DNA of 64,000 bases, from contig OY747705.1 of NCBI GenBank assembly GCA_963556495.2, forward strand, positions 24,213,501 to 24,277,500, read 5' to 3'. A program made the position numbers and the translations under genes. This stretch comes from Valencia hispanica (Eukaryota > Chordata > Actinopteri > Cyprinodontiformes > Valenciidae). This document shows, piece after piece, positions 48,970 through 63,000 of this stretch. Numbering within the stretch: position 1 is the stretch's first letter; each line of letters starts with the position of its first letter. The notes under the pieces are model-generated. The model saw nothing but the letters and a program-made list of their open reading frames with translations, did no database searches and was not told the origin of the DNA.

Positions 48970-50360
48970 GTTGCTTTCAGCTGCTAGAACCAGTTTCCAT
49001 CCTGTCCTTTCATCAGTTCTAGAGGAAAAAAAAACACAATGTCACTGTTATTGTATATGTTCTCCAATTATTATAAATGTTGACTGCCTTTACTGTAATT
49101 ATTGCAGTAGAGTCTTTTTGTACTCTTCTCCTGACTGATACCTTTCCACAATGAGATTGTTTTTGGCATTCTCTAATCAAACTGTGGCTTTAGCAAAAGA
49201 ATGGAAACAAGCAAAGGTGAGGGAAATCCTGCTAGAACAAATTAACTTTATTTCAGATTGATCAGATTCACTATAATCAATAGCAAATGTAAACCACAGA
49301 AGAATGATTGCTGAAATTGGATAAAAGGTTCTTCAACACAGTGTTGGTTTAGAAATGTGTACACCTAAGCAACCAGGTTGTTGAACTTTACTTTCTTTTT
49401 TTGTTGCATGTTTTCCTTTCACATATTTAGTTATTTATTTTTAGTTGAATATTAAAGAATGAATTTAGGATAAAAGTAGAAAATATTTTCTTCTAATGTT
49501 TTCTTACATCATAAAACACTAGCTCTTAAACTGTGGTGTGTATAGTTTTGAGATTCATTGAACATTTTAGTAGTTAGTTGGAGACACAAACAGCACTGGT
49601 GAACCTTCCTCTGTGTCTATATATCTGCTGTTCTTTGGCCTTTTAACCAACTTGCTGTCTGTATGTTCAGGGCAGAAACAACACTCACAGAGCTGTACCA
49701 GGCTAATCCAAAATCAGCAGCATATCCAGCAATTGAAAAATAATAACAAGCCACTGAAAACAAGCAATTGAGCTATCCAAGCTTTTGAGAAAGGAAAGTA
49801 AATATCCCTACATTTCATTTTCATTTTTGGAGAGTGATAATCAAACAACCCAGTTGAGGGAAGAGGAGACATGTTGTCTTTTGGATTCTGAAGTAAAAAC
49901 AATGATGTGCACACAGTTGGTAGTCAGACAACACCCTTTAAGCACCATGAAAGCCATAGTGTTTCTTTATGATTATTTAGGCAAACAAAGAGCTACAAGC
50001 TGTTTGCATGACTTTCAGCAGTATTGTAAGGTCTGCAACTGGGAATGCAAAGACTGAGCGCAACAGGGCAGGGTCACAATTGTATAAAATCCTTTATTAA
50101 TTTCATTGTGTGCCAACAGCAACTTAAATGGGTATTTTAATAACCATGCATTGGAAAAATACAGGTGGATTTACTTGAAACACCACATAGATGTAAAAAG
50201 ACCACGTTTTCAGAAAATTCACAATTATCAAGTCAAATGTAGTATTCAAGATAAACTTTGAATCCTCAAGATCTATTCACCAAATGAGGTCTCTTCTTAA
50301 GATCCGGTGTGGAGCAATTTAATCACAGAGAGTAAAACGCTGAATGTGGGCCAAATGACA
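48970..50360. other. Gene-free stretch
   Basis: AT-rich. Nothing recognised apart from T- and A-runs. Confidence 0.45.
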
Positions 50361-50364
50361 TTTG

Positions 50365-51000
50365 GGTCTTGTAGAAAAGTATTCATATTTCTTAAACTTT
50401 TTCACATTTTATCTCATTGCAAACACAGCTTTCAATAAATAAAATCTGAAAAAAATGTGGTATTTTGTATTTAGAACCTAGTTCATACCCACTTCATAAA
50501 ATTTGGGGTACCCAGTATCTTTAGCATTCACCCAAAATTTAAACAGAGTGCATCTGTGTGTAATTTAATCTTAGTATAAATGCAGCGGTTTTGTGAAGAT
50601 CCCAGAGGTTTGTTAGAGAACATTTGTGAACAAAAAGCATTATGAAAACAAAGGAACACAGCAGACTGCTCAGGGATAAAGTTAAGAAGACATTTAAAGC
50701 AGAACTAGGTTATAAAGCAATATAACAAGGCCTGAACATTGTCCACACCAATGCGTGGAAATGGAAAGAGCATGGCACAACTCCAAACCTGCCAAGAAAT
50801 AGCCATCCAATTAAGCTGACAGGCTGTGTAAGGAGAGCAGATAACATGTAATAAGAGTCTAGAAAAACACTTGAAACTTAACAGAAAGGTTTACCTTCCA
50901 GGAGGCCGACACTAAACGTACAGATAAAGCTGTATGGTTGATAGAGGGGTTTAGATCAATGCATATTTGTGTGTTAGAATGACCTAGGCAAAGCCTACAT
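50365..51000 (+). mobile_element. Tc1-like relic, internally deleted
   Basis: Same family as 19423: AAAGTATTCATATTTCTTAA (left terminus), GTGTGTAATTTAATCTTAGT (50556), CAGAGGTTTGTTAGAGAACA (50605), AGGTTATAAAGCAATATAAC (50707), GGAAATGGAAAGAGCATGGC (50757) and TACCTTCCAGGAGGCCGACA-type transposase remains, then GTGTGTTAGAATGACCTAGG (50970). Much of the catalytic region is lost. Confidence 0.7.
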
Positions 51001-51004
51001 TTAA

Positions 51005-53090
51005 TTGAGAATGGCAAGACTTGAACAATGATGTTCAATGATATTCTTTATCCAGTCTAACTTAGCTTTATTCAATTCTTTAAAAACATAGGTATTAATT
51101 TTAGTGCTAAATACAATGTCAGACATTTCAGATCTTTGTTTGTCAAATGTTTTGAAAACTGTGTGACCTTTTTGTTTTAAAGCATAAAAAGCACTCTGAA
51201 TTGTGTTTGATTTAATGTACTTTATGTGAGAAAATTGATTTCTATTGCACAGCACTGCTTTTAAGTCTTGAGTTGGTTTATCTTCCAGCTACCTGTAAGT
51301 TGATTTTAACGGCAGCCGTTCATTAAAAGTTCTTCATAAGTTTTAAATAAATGTTTTTCTGCTTTACCAACGCTACTGCAAATAAAAGTTGACCACCGCC
51401 AAACAGAATATATTAATCATCAACTCCTACAGTTCTGCCAGATGTCTGTTTTACCACAACCCATCCTCTACCAACACAGAAGCCGGCAACCCCATCCCAC
51501 AGATGACTGGAACCCCCCTCTCACCATGCTGCAGCTCAGACATAACTAAGCCCAGCTAGCTACTCACAGCCAGTGGTTAACAGCTTCAGACAGGCGTGGG
51601 AGCGGGAATGTATCTAGGCGGGATCTGCCCCCAGAGCTGCCAGGTCAGGCAGGACAAACAGGGGCTCAGGCCAGGAAACGAGGACCTCTGCCTCAGGGTC
51701 TGCGGCCTCTTGTTAATCCCCCCGAACCACCCTGCCACCCCATCACAGCTTCCATACGCCTTTCAGGACAATATTTGTTTCTCAGTCCCATAAATGGAAC
51801 AGACACTCTGCTGTACACATTCAGACATTGATGTTTCTGTTATTGTTTTGCCCTGCAACCGACCTATTTTGTACCAGAATGTTCCTCTGATTACAGAGTA
51901 GAACTGTTTTGACCATACAGAATGAGAATTGCTGTTTTGCTATAGGGGAGATAAGGAAGGGCATTCTTGAAAAATGATGTTTTATGGAAGACACCAGGTC
52001 TATTCCTAAAAAATACGACATATTAAAGTTTCTTCTGACATCTTTATATTTAAACAAGTCGCTAATACTCCTAAAATTATTAACTTTTGAACTTTATGAA
52101 AACATCAAGCTGGACAGGTGATATACTCTTGAACCTTGAGCATGCAGACTTTATAATTTCTAAAATAAATTTAAATTTCTCTTTAAAAAGTTTGGCCAAC
52201 AGCCTAGTTCTCCACCTTAGTTTAAGGCATTTAAAATTATTGTGAATATAGAGAGTTGCACCTCAGACAACACAGCTCTTTATGCAGGATATATAAGAAT
52301 GTCAGAGAGAATATGTCAGGATTTTTAACATTTTGTATTCATTATATAACGTTTTATTGTTCTTCAACTTTTAAATGTCTCTCAAGCTTCCAGCGCTGTC
52401 CCCCACTCCCTTGTACATGACAGCACAATGAAACTCCTAGTATTCCATTTAAAGCACTTTTGAGATGACCATGGGTGGCTTGTTTCTGAATATTTTTTTA
52501 AATATTATTAAACCATTATTTAGTTTCTGAATCTCTTTTTTTTATTTGTACAGACTGCTGCAGAATGTATTTATTTGCTGATGAGCCAACAATATCACTT
52601 AAAAGCAAATGTCACGTGTGGCCCAAGTTATGGGTACTTGCCCCCAACCTTTAGAGATTTCACCCAATGTGACCTTCAGCCATGTTGTGTGCCACATAAT
52701 GTTTTTGGTGTCTCAGATTACTTCCTTTTGAATCTCTGTAATGTTCTTTCATGTTTGTTGTTGTTACAACAAGCTGTTGCAATATGTCCCTTCATCTCCA
52801 ACTTTTTCTAAAATTGGTTGCTCCAATCAAAACTGAAAGCAAGTGAAAATATCAGACAGATTAAAAAAAAAATCTTTAGAAGCTGTAGTGCATTTTGCAG
52901 TAATAAACCTTACATCCCAGACTGAACATACAAAAAGTAAAAGTTCATGTTAAGCAGACTATTTTCAAAGCTTTTGAAAAACATTTACCAAATATGCATT
53001 TTTATTATCATTTTCAAAAATAGACAAAAATTTGATCCCAGGTTTTCTTTTCCCAAAACTGATTCCAGCTGAAATATACTGTATTTTTCA
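51005..53090. other. Gene-free stretch with one GC-rich patch
   Basis: 51430-51790 is GC-rich with short open frames but no recognised domain. The remainder is AT-rich. Confidence 0.4.
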
Positions 53091-53099
53091 TATCATTCA

Positions 53100-54070
53100 T
53101 AAAATAGTAACAGAACAAATATCCAAAAGATTTAAAGAAACACACAAATTTATTGACCTCTTAGTTAAACATGCGTAAAAAGTCTTCAAAAAATTGTATC
53201 TTTTATTGCAGCAGCATAACCTTACACTAAACACTTTGGAAAAATTCATCTTTAATGCAAGTAAATTTGGAAAAGTCTATTTTCAATAAATAATTGTTTT
53301 CCACTATTGCCACAATTATAGGTACTCCTCTGTTAAGTTGCCCAGAGGACCTCTAGTTAGTGAGTTATGACTTTCTGTTCACCTAGAGTAAAAATATGAC
53401 TGGGCACAGCAGCCCATTTTCTTCAAGGCACTGGCCACTAGGCTGGATGAGGACCTGTTTTATTTGGCCCCATGAACAGAAATAATGGAGTTAAAGAAAA
53501 ACTCTCTGAAGCTCCGTGCTAGAGAGCTGCAGCAAGGAATGACATCTTGGGATCACAAATAATCCATATCAGTCATTAGTCACTACCTACATTTCCTACA
53601 TTTTGCTTGAAAGGCATGCCAGGTAAAAAGGCTTTTCTGTTATTTTATCACAAACACAAACATGGATTAGCTAAACACTGCATGTACTGTAACTGGAACC
53701 ACGTGCATTGGTCAGAGACTAAGACTGAGCTTTCTATTCACAAGCAAGCAACCATGAAACGAAGGACAATTTGGAAAAGCAACTCATACCCACTGTTAAG
53801 CATGGTGGAAGATATGTGATGCTGTGGGTCTGTTTCTCTTCTAAAGGACCTGGGAATCTTATTAGAGTGAATAGCATAATTGTTAAGTACAAATCTGCTC
53901 GTCCTTGCTAGAAAACAGAAAACTGGTTGTCACTGGGCCCTTCATCAGGATAACAATACAAAAGGTAATATCTGGTAGAAAACCAGTGGAGTGTGCTGAC
54001 TAAAAGAAAGTATAAAGGAGGAAATTGAACTCAGGGTAACTGGGAAACTGTGCAAAGAATAATGATCAAA
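53100..54070 (+). pseudogene. Decayed Tc1-like transposon
   Basis: ACTATTGCCACAATTATAGG (53303) and CATCTTTAATGCAAGTAAAT (53248) look like the 5' non-coding part of a Tc1 family; the catalytic block [20 protein letters not shown] is readable at 53789-53850. Later, TTCATCAGGATAACAATA (53941) is the relic of the second-Asp region. No open frame remains. Confidence 0.55.
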
Positions 54071-54086
54071 AACCCATTTCCCTGTT

Positions 54087-54566
54087 CAGTGGATCCCTGG
54101 TATTCATGGAACACAGCCACCCATGAATAGTTAAAATTCACATAAACTGGAGAACCCCTCTAAATATATTTATAAATATCTATTTAATATTCAAACAGCA
54201 AATATACATTTAAATGCATTATTAGTAAGCAGGGTGGAAACCGTCTTAGCCCTACCACAGAAGCTAATATCTAATGTCTTCCTTATCTCTGCTTTTCGGG
54301 TACAGCCAATCAGAGACGAAAAAAACAAATGGCGCTCCTATAGACTGGCTGCTTTGCAAACACCAATCAGTAGCATGTCAAGTAGCATTGCAAATAGGTA
54401 TTGCAGCTTCCCAAGCTGGATTTTCTTTCAAATGTTTTAGATGTGCTGTCTGAAAAATGTGCAATATGGCAAATTTTACACAAATAATTTGGAGTTCCTT
54501 TCCACAGAAAAATCTACAAATAGGTGAATCCACAAATACTGATCTACTAATACATGGGGTCCACTG
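54087..54566. mobile_element. pogo/Tigger-like MITE
   Basis: The left end CAGTGGATCCCTGGTATTCA and the right end (complement CAGTGGACCCCATGTATTAG) form terminal inverted repeats, with inner ATTCACATAAACTGGAGAAC- and GTGGATTCACCTATTTGTAG-type sequence. 480 bp, no coding content. Ends of this type are usual for Tc1/mariner-superfamily pogo/Tigger elements. Confidence 0.65.
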
Positions 54567-54569
54567 TGT

Positions 54570-56160
54570 GCTCCAACCTGCTGAACTGTTATGAAAGAAG
54601 AGTAAATGGTGAATTTTATCTACTCACAAAAGAGGGTTGTAGACATGTAGACATGTAGACACGTAGAATGTAGACATTATGGGTGGCTTTGTGAAAAACT
54701 GTATTTATCAGATTTTTTTTCTCCACTGAACAAATGTCCTCAAAATGAATGTTCTTTTTTTTAAACTTCTTCAAAGTAAGATTATTTTACAGCAATAACA
54801 GGTATTTAGACACATTTTTATCTGTGTTCCCAAAAATGTGTCCAGCACTGCAAAAGTGTATACCGTACTCCAGTTTACTGCCCTGATTCACATTTATTTT
54901 TGTCTCTAACAGCATCAGCTCAGCAAGTTCTCAATGCCTTTTAGAAAAAAATCCTGAGAAGTACAGAGAGTGAGAGGAACAGATGAAGTTGCTGAGCAAA
55001 CACTTAGAGTCCATTCATTCACAATGTGGCTCCAGGGGATGCAGAGAATGGGAGGGGGCATGAGAAAGAGGGGGGAATGAGTGAGTGAGAGAGAGACAGA
55101 TAGAGAAAGAGAGTGAGACACAGATAGGACGAGAGAAACACATGAGAGCGTGCATAACCTTTTTCTTGCTCAAGCTCATCAAGTACGGGCCAGGGCTCCT
55201 GAAAACGCAGGGATTATCAGGGTGCTGGAGCTGCGTTAGCCTGGGCCGCCTCTGCTCGCTCTTGCACTGCACGCTACACTGCCCTGCTAAAGCAGCATAC
55301 ATGGTTCTCACACACACAAACATATACACAATCAGTCATGCTCATGTACTGCTCATTTTTTATTTGTAAAACGTCACATGAAATCCTTGAACACAGATGT
55401 GGCACAAAAAATGAATTAATCTCTAAATTTGCTCACATTTTCAAAATTTACACCAGGTTTTAGTTTTTTTAGAAGAACTAAATCTGTTTAGTTTAAAGTT
55501 AAGCGCTAAGTAATATATTCTTGAGTATTCTCCTTTTTAGATGCGTAAACCTTTCACTTTTTATGGTACACACTAATGAATTTACTTAAGTTTGCCTCTT
55601 TCTCCGAGACATGCAAAAAATTCCCTGGCTTTAAGCACTATCTGAAAAAAAGATGTATCCACAGAAGCAAACACAACAACCTTGTCAAATCCTGTTAGGA
55701 TAAGTGCTGTAATTATACAATTAGGAAGTGAGCAGCAAGGGCACGCTTTGGAAAGCTTGGCTCCAAGCTATGTGATGGAGTCTGTGAGCCGTGAGGGCCA
55801 CCTTTCAGTAAAAAACAAGTTGCTCTTTTGTGACAAATGTCATCAAATATGGAAATCCACCCATTTTAATACTACAGTTTGTTTTTTGTGAGATGTGATG
55901 GAGAGAAGGAAATATTATTTCAATATATTGAATTCATCAAAGACTGTTATACATAGATCCTTGCCAATGCAAAAGGACTGAAAAGTCGTAAATTCATCAA
56001 AAGTTACCTTATTTAATACCAGTTGCATCGTCTGTGTTACTAAGAAGATTTAATAATTGCAATTTGGTGTTTTAATTCAGCCGCACTGGAAGAGTTTTTG
56101 AGCATGAACGACCTGTTGAAGGTTGCACCCTAGCACACAACATCTCAGTTGGATTTAAAT
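54570..56160. other. Gene-free stretch
   Basis: Contains a short tandem run of TAGACATG at 54635-54665 and GA-rich sequence at 55070-55140. The GC-richer patch 55180-55300 has no assigned function. Confidence 0.45.
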
Positions 56161-56164
56161 CCAG

Positions 56165-56231
56165 ATTTTCATTTCCGATTTCCATTCCAAAACCTTATTA
56201 TTATTATTATCATTATTATTATTATTATTAT

Positions 56232-56284
<53 letters not shown>

Positions 56285-56770
56285 TTGAACCCTTCAGAGA
56301 GTAACGTTTTAGTGGGCTTCAGATCGTTGCCCTGCCATATTACCCAATTCCACCTAAATGGAAAGGTTATGAACTGGTGATTCAACATTCCCCTTCATGG
56401 TTTTATTGACAAGAGCAGGATAAATTGTTTTATCCACTACAGCATTTGTTCCATGCCCTGAAGGAGCAAGGCAACCCCAGACCACCCCACCACCACCACC
56501 AGTTTTATACCAGATGTAACAGTTTCACTTTAGTCCCACCAGTCCACATAATATTTTGCCAAATCCCCTGGATCATCAAGAAGCAGTGTTTTTTTGTTTT
56601 TTGATTTTTCTCATCTGTGGTTTTTTGCTTTGCACTCTTCCATGGATGCCATTTTTGCCAAGTCTCTTTCCTATTGGTGGATCATGAACACTATAAATAA
56701 ATCTTATCTGATGTAAATAAGGTGTGCAGTCCTGTAGAAATTGTTGATGATTTAATCGATGACTCATCCA
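56165..56770 (-). pseudogene. Tc1-like transposase relic, reverse orientation
   Basis: On the minus strand: GGVVWGCLAPSGHGTNAVVD near 56495-56435, then GNDLKPTKTLLSEGFN near 56340-56285, the relic of the Tc1 block around the second catalytic Asp; upstream, 56760-56590 matches the linker. It belongs to the family seen at 17640-18330. A long AGT/ATT microsatellite abuts or has replaced its end at 56196-56285. Confidence 0.65.
56196..56285. repeat. (ATT)n-(AGT)n compound microsatellite
   Basis: About 12 ATT units (one interruption) then about 18 AGT units. Confidence 0.96.
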
Positions 56771-56879
56771 GACTCATCGTCAGTTGGAGTAATTATTTTA
56801 GCTTTAAATCTGAAGTTTCATACCCCTTTTGTATACTTTTATGTCCTACCGTTTTTATGATCTTTACATTTGGTCATGG

Positions 56880-57104
56880 ATGACTTCCTCCCACAGTTTG
56901 AAAAAAACATGACTGTTAGGTTAATTAGGTTACTCTATATTACCCTTCGAAGTGTGTGTGCGGGTGGGCATGAATATTTGTTTGTCCTGTGTGTCTCTGC
57001 CATGCCCTTTGATGGACTGGCAACCCATGCAGGACGTGCACCACCTTTCACCCAATGACCTCTGGAGATATGTACCAACCCCCTATGGAAAAGTGTATTG
57101 ACAA
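56880..57104 (+). repeat. SINE-like repeat, 5'-truncated
   Basis: CTTCCTCCCACAGTTTGAAA, TAGGTTAATTAGGTTACTCT, GATGGACTGGCAACCCATGC and CACCCAATGACCTCTGGAGA in order match the fish repeat also present at 5500-5755. Its 3' end runs directly into the GGAT microsatellite. Confidence 0.6.
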
Positions 57105-57264
57105 TGGATGGATGGATGGATGGATGGATGGATGGATGGATGGATGGATGGATGGATGGATGGATGGATGGATGGATGGATGGATGGATGGATGGATGGA
57201 TGGATGGATGGATGGATGGATGGATGGATGGATGGTTGGTTGGATGGTTGGTTGGTTGGATGGA
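57105..57264. repeat. (GGAT)n microsatellite
   Basis: About 32 GGAT units, then a degenerate GGTT/GGAT tail. It grew from the 3' tail of the adjoining SINE-like repeat, as in other fish copies of that family. Confidence 0.96.
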
Positions 57265-57269
57265 TACCA

Positions 57270-59190
57270 ATGTAGTTGTATGGAAATCTGAGCTGAATAT
57301 CCACTGCTTGCTGCCTTTTCTGGAAAGAGACTTTGTATATTTAAAACATTCCCAGTATGCTATGTGCTCCAGACAGGCAGAAAGCATGATGAGTAACAGC
57401 TTCCCAAAAAGAGAGAGAGTTGAGTTGTGTGCATGCATGCATGTGTAACTGTGTGGGTGTGAGGTGGTGAGAGGGATACTCATGTATGGCAGTGGTGCAC
57501 AAAGTCAGACCTCAAGACCACTATCTGGCTTAGTTTGTTTTTTTCCCTAGTTCAACACACCTGAATCAAACGATGGTTTATTAGCAGGTCTCCTCAGAAC
57601 GTTGAGATGCTGAGGAAGTAGTTGGACCATTTGAATCAATTGTGTTAGAGCAGAGACACATCTAAAACTGGCAGGACACCGGCATTTAAGGATTGGAGCT
57701 GTATACCCATTATGTATGGCATAAAGGAGTATAAAGCTTTTTTTAAAATCTAAATTATTTTTGTCATTTCCTTTGACTTTTTTGAGCACAGATATGTATT
57801 CATGTGTCTGAGGAGAGTATCAGTGAGGTCACACTAACATAAAAAAAACTCCAACAGACGTCACACTTTCACTGGACAGAGAAAGACCAGAGAGGTACGC
57901 TCCAGAGAGAGACAAGGACTCTCATTCAGAGGCTTAATGTCTTCTTCTAATGCTGTCTTTCAACATGCACTTCTCTTTTTTATTTCAGCTCAACAACCAG
58001 AGACTGGATCTTGTATTTCACCTCTGAAAATTGCAAGTGAAAGTCACTTGCCCCATAAATTTTTTTGATTTTTACTAACTAACCCAAAAACAGTCTGCTC
58101 TGTTTATATCACCTCCACCAAGAGTAGTTACTGTTTATTGCAATGCAGCCATTGGTTCTGGCATTGCCTGGTGGTGAGAGATGGACAGCAAGCGTGCCGG
58201 CATACAGCAGAGTGCTTTAAGACTTTATTACTCTGAGAGGAGGGTGAGAGATGTGATAAGACCCGGCCTTTCCATGGATTGATGATGTAGGGCAAGGGTG
58301 CCTCAAACACACACAAAAATGCCGGACATATGCATCAGGAACATGCAGTTCTTAACCTTGAGGTTATCCACCAGATATAAACTTACCACATTCATATTTT
58401 AAGTTTCAGGTCTCCACTCAGTGGTTTAATTCTCCTTTTTTGTGGAGACCAAGTAAAGCAGCTGCTTAGCAGTGTTTGCCATCCAGTACCACACCCCCTC
58501 AGCTCCTGTTGTCCTACCTATTGTCCAAGATGGGCTAAGACAGGTTGGATCAGTATCTATTATGTGCTCTAAGACCAGTGCACACAAGTCGGTATTAAAC
58601 TCAGATAACAAGACGAAGAAGAACACATGCTTGTACATGCATGGGTTGAGGTTGAACGCTTTTGTTTTTGTCTGCTCCGGCTACTTTCTGATGCTTCCCA
58701 CAACATATATGTACACTTATGTTATTTATTTTGTTGTGGCTACAGGCAATAATTCTACCAGTTGATTCTGAAAAGGAATTTGTAAATTAAGTAGAACCCA
58801 ATATTATGTAGAGAATTGATTGTATTTTTCAATTAAACATGGGTATGGATCACACATGTCATTTGGTATGGTTATTATTGCAAACCTTGTTGATGAACTG
58901 TAATCCTAAAAATATTCTTTGTTTTAGGTGAAACATTTCACAGTTGATAAACCAAAGTCCCTTTGTAACATGGTTGGTTATTTAATCGAGTAAAATCAGA
59001 ATTAAAATGTTGCAAGGGAGTATGTGGTGAATATTTACATTATATTGCCTTTATTTGAGAAATTGCTCAATGAGACAGAAATACCTCCATGAAAAATACA
59101 TCCATGAAATGTAAAGAAACACAGACAGAGATTTAAAAAATACTTTGTTTGGTGCTGTGCACAAGTGTTTGGTGCTAGAAACAAAAAATA
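57270..59190. other. Gene-free stretch
   Basis: No exon or repeat recognised. A patch at 58440-58560 is slightly GC-richer. Confidence 0.45.
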
Positions 59191-59310
<120 letters not shown>

Positions 59311-59465
59311 TAATAACTTTCCCATCTGCCACTTTTTGATCAAATATAAATTCCAACGTACCCCACTTACCCACTTACCTTTTATTTCTCCATCTTCCAA
59401 CAAAAAAAGGCAATTGGGGGTGTTTTTCTAGTCCAGGGGGGTCAGGTCCTAGGTTACCCCTAGTG

Positions 59466-59918
59466 CAGCGGTTCCAAACCTTTTTTCCTTGAGGATCCCC
59501 TTGCCTGTGTACAAGGGAAGCAGGGACCCCCAACCCCAACTCCGACACGCATAGATGCATGAGAAGTTGTAGTTTTTTTTCTTATTCTTTTTGTTTTTCC
59601 ACTGTATGCTATATAGACAATTTTTTTGTGTCTTTTACATTTTATAATGTGATATATACAAATATAATAATAAAATATAAAATATAAATACAAATGCATA
59701 TATAAATATAAATACAATGTATGTATTATATTTATATTGTATTATATATTATATTATTATAATAATATAATATAATGCAATAATAAAATATAATAATATA
59801 ATTTTGTAATTATAATAATTTAATTTTGTAACCTCACACCTTCAGAACAGAACATTCTGCGGACCCGCTGCAATCTCCAGGGACCCCCCTGGGTTCCGGA
59901 CCCCATGTTGGGAACTAG
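59466..59918. mobile_element. hAT-like MITE next to the haus8 promoter
   Basis: The left end CAGCGGTTCCAAACC and the right end (complement GACTAGTTCCCAACA) resemble hAT termini of the CAGTGGTTCCCAAAC type; subterminal CAGGGACCCCCAACC and GGGACCCCCCTGGGTTCC also mirror each other. The centre (59640-59820) is an AT-rich low-complexity run. No clean 8-bp duplication was found. It ends about 100 bp before the haus8 start codon. Confidence 0.6.
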
Positions 59919-60019
59919 TCGGATAAATTTTTTAGACGATCTTGCCCTCGGAACGAAAGTAGGACTTTTGTGTTCCTTCCGGATTATAAAGCAGCGGTAC
60001 GGGCGGTTTACTTCAAAAC

Positions 60020-63000
60020 ATGGCTTCCAGAAGAACGTCCTCAGCGCCAAGTAGCTTTAAAAATACTTCTACCGATGCAAAAAGGTATTTATGAAAGTTG
60101 TTTTCTTCGTCGTAAGTGCGTATTCAGTGGTATCACGATTTATTTGGCTTCTAACTTTATGGTGAAAAAAAATGAATAAAAAGAAAATACTTAGCTCAGC
60201 CGTTTCAGTTAGCACAACATATTTTAGCCAAGCAGGAAAACGACACGGTATCATATTTTTTATCCTGTTTAAGATAACAAACTCTGTTTTGAGCTTAACT
60301 GAAGGAGTTTTGCTTTAATGTAATTAGTCGCCATCGCTGACAGCAACTTTTTTTTGTTTTCAGTTCGAAAAGTGTCAGTAATGGAGTGAAAGCCAGCAAC
60401 AGTGCGGCTGGGAAGAAGCCCGTTAAACGTAAGTATGCGCTTTGGTTATTCTTAGATTGCTTGTTAATGTTCTATTACTTTTAAACACATACAGGCATCA
60501 TGCAAGTTATTATTAGTACTGATGTAGCCATATTCGAACGTGCAAATTTTTCATCAGTATAGTGAATTCAGAAAAGCAGTCTACAAAGCGGCAGGGTTCC
60601 TATGCTGGCTGCAAAACTAAGATATGTGCTTTCATTTCCACCTCTGGAAAAGTTTGGAAAAACAAAATAGAGATTAGTTTTAAAAAAAAAATTTATTTAC
60701 ACTATCGTCCTCATTTCCGTTTGTAAATTGTAAACAGAACTAAATGTGTTATCACCTACTGAAAACCCAAAAATAAATTCCTCAAAACTTTTTATTTCCG
60801 TTTTAAGATGGACTTCTCAAACTGGGTCAAACTACGCACTGAAACTGCTATCCTTTTTTCTCTTTTTTTTTTTACTAACATCAAAGTTCACAAACTGTGC
60901 TTTAAAGACAACACATTTGGTAGGATAGTTTAGTGCTTATTTGGCATGTCTAAGTGCTAGAAATCTTAACATTAAGCTGATCTGAATTGGTGGGAAACCT
61001 AAAAAAAGTATGTATTAACCCTTTGTCGTAACATGAACCTGGGACCCAACTTTGACCTCCTTATGTTTTGTGATTTGTTGAAGATGGAAATAATAAAAAT
61101 GCATCTACCATACAAGCAACAAGATGAACAGTTTGTATTCAAAAGTTCAAATGGTGTAAAACAGCTAGAAATTTTATTTGGCATAGTTAAGAATTTTGAA
61201 ACTAAAATACTTGTATACCTTAACAATTGCCTTGCAGAAATTCCTCTAAAAAGCCATACAATTCATAAGTGAACATTCCTGTATTAACCAGCCGCCCCTG
61301 TCTACTACATAATAAAGGCTAACTATTCGACTTTCTTTTTTGACGTTTGATGGTTTTACTGCTCTTAAATGCAATTTTAAACTTTTGATTTGGTGGATAA
61401 GTTTTCAGAATCCCTTGGTTGTTTTGTAATCCAGAGATTTCTACTACAAGGTTACTGCTGTATTAATATTGGCTTTGATTTTTATCCCCATGCATAGAAA
61501 GAGTTATATACTTTTGTATCACTGATTGGTCTACATTCATACATGTACACATTAGTACTGTCTTCCCCTTCTCTTGCCATTGAATCTAGTTAAATTATTA
61601 TTTTTTATATATATACGCGCCCTGTCTGAAAAATTATTCTGTTTCAACCATTTCCAATTATTTGAAGAACTAGGCCTATTCCTCTCCTTGATTGCTTTAA
61701 CAAATTAAAAGTGATACCTTAAATATTTTCAGAAAGCATTAAAATCTTAAATGTACCTTTTTGTATATGATTTCAGCTGAGAAACAGCTGAAAGATTTAT
61801 GTTGTAAAAGTTGTAAAAAATCATAAAGACTTGTCTTGAAAAGTGACTCTCAATACCAATATCAGTTTTAATTGTGCTAATAATAAACTCACTTGGGGTT
61901 TGAGTATGTAATGAGAAGTTTCACCTTTTAATGTTACAAGTGTTTTTTTAAATTATTTTCTATTATTATTATTATTATTATATTTTATTTTTTTTATCCT
62001 TCTCATGATCTAATAACACTTTAAATAAAACTGCCTATTATAATCCATGAACAGGTTATCTGTTTTAGGGACCATAATCTTAATTTTAAAATGATTTTGT
62101 AATCTGTTTGTATTCATTAATTTGTAGCAAGTGGGACTATTGTCAAGTCTCGGTATTTACAATCTGCAGAGAAGACATCCCTTTCAAAGGTAATGCAGTT
62201 TGTTTTCGTGTCTTTATCTTAGAACATTTTTGGTTTTAAATATGGCAATTCATACATGCTGTGTTACTTTGCATGTACATCTAAATTGACATTTTTAAAC
62301 AGTACAGTAATGAATATGTTTTTCTCCCTGATGTATTCTGTTTTAAACTGGGCTGTCTTGCTGTTTTTGTTTCTTCCTGCTGTCCATTGTTGCATCCTGT
62401 CCTATCTTTAAAGAGCAACTCACTGACCAATGAGTCGACTTCTCAACGGCCTTCTTCACCCAAACCCACTATTGTAAAACCAAAGGTGGGCAATCCAACT
62501 AGGCGCTCAATGACTCCACAGGCACTGGCAGAATGTAAGTTTTTCTTATTGCGGTTATTGTTAATGTTATCAAATGTTAGATTTTGAGTCTTGAAATATC
62601 AGAATAACAGTTATATGGCCATTATTTTTGTTTTTTTGTTGAGGAAAAAGTAATATATAAAATTAAATCCATTTCATCAGAGGTCTTAATGATTCTTAAT
62701 TAGGGCTGGTCAATATATCAATTATATTGATATTGTTAAATTGATCTATTCTTGAAGATTGAATATTTGAAACATCAAGAATATCAGGAAGAAGAAAAAA
62801 AAATAACGGATGCACCTCTTGGGTTTCCATAGTTCAAAGTGATGTCTGACATGTTCAACTTTTGAAAATAAATCTTTAAATCAGAAATAATCTTTTGATG
62901 TCTTCCAATAATACCAAGGGATGTTAAGTATTAACAAAAATAGTGATTTGTTTTATATCGTGATATATATCAATATCGACTGATATGAAAAATATTATCG

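Noticed and set aside
51596..51793. Possible exon in a GC-rich patch
   Set aside because: No recognised domain, no convincing splice pair, no neighbouring exon.
56935..57483. 182-residue minus-strand frame
   Set aside because: Its core is the translated GGAT microsatellite and its right flank is a SINE-like repeat.
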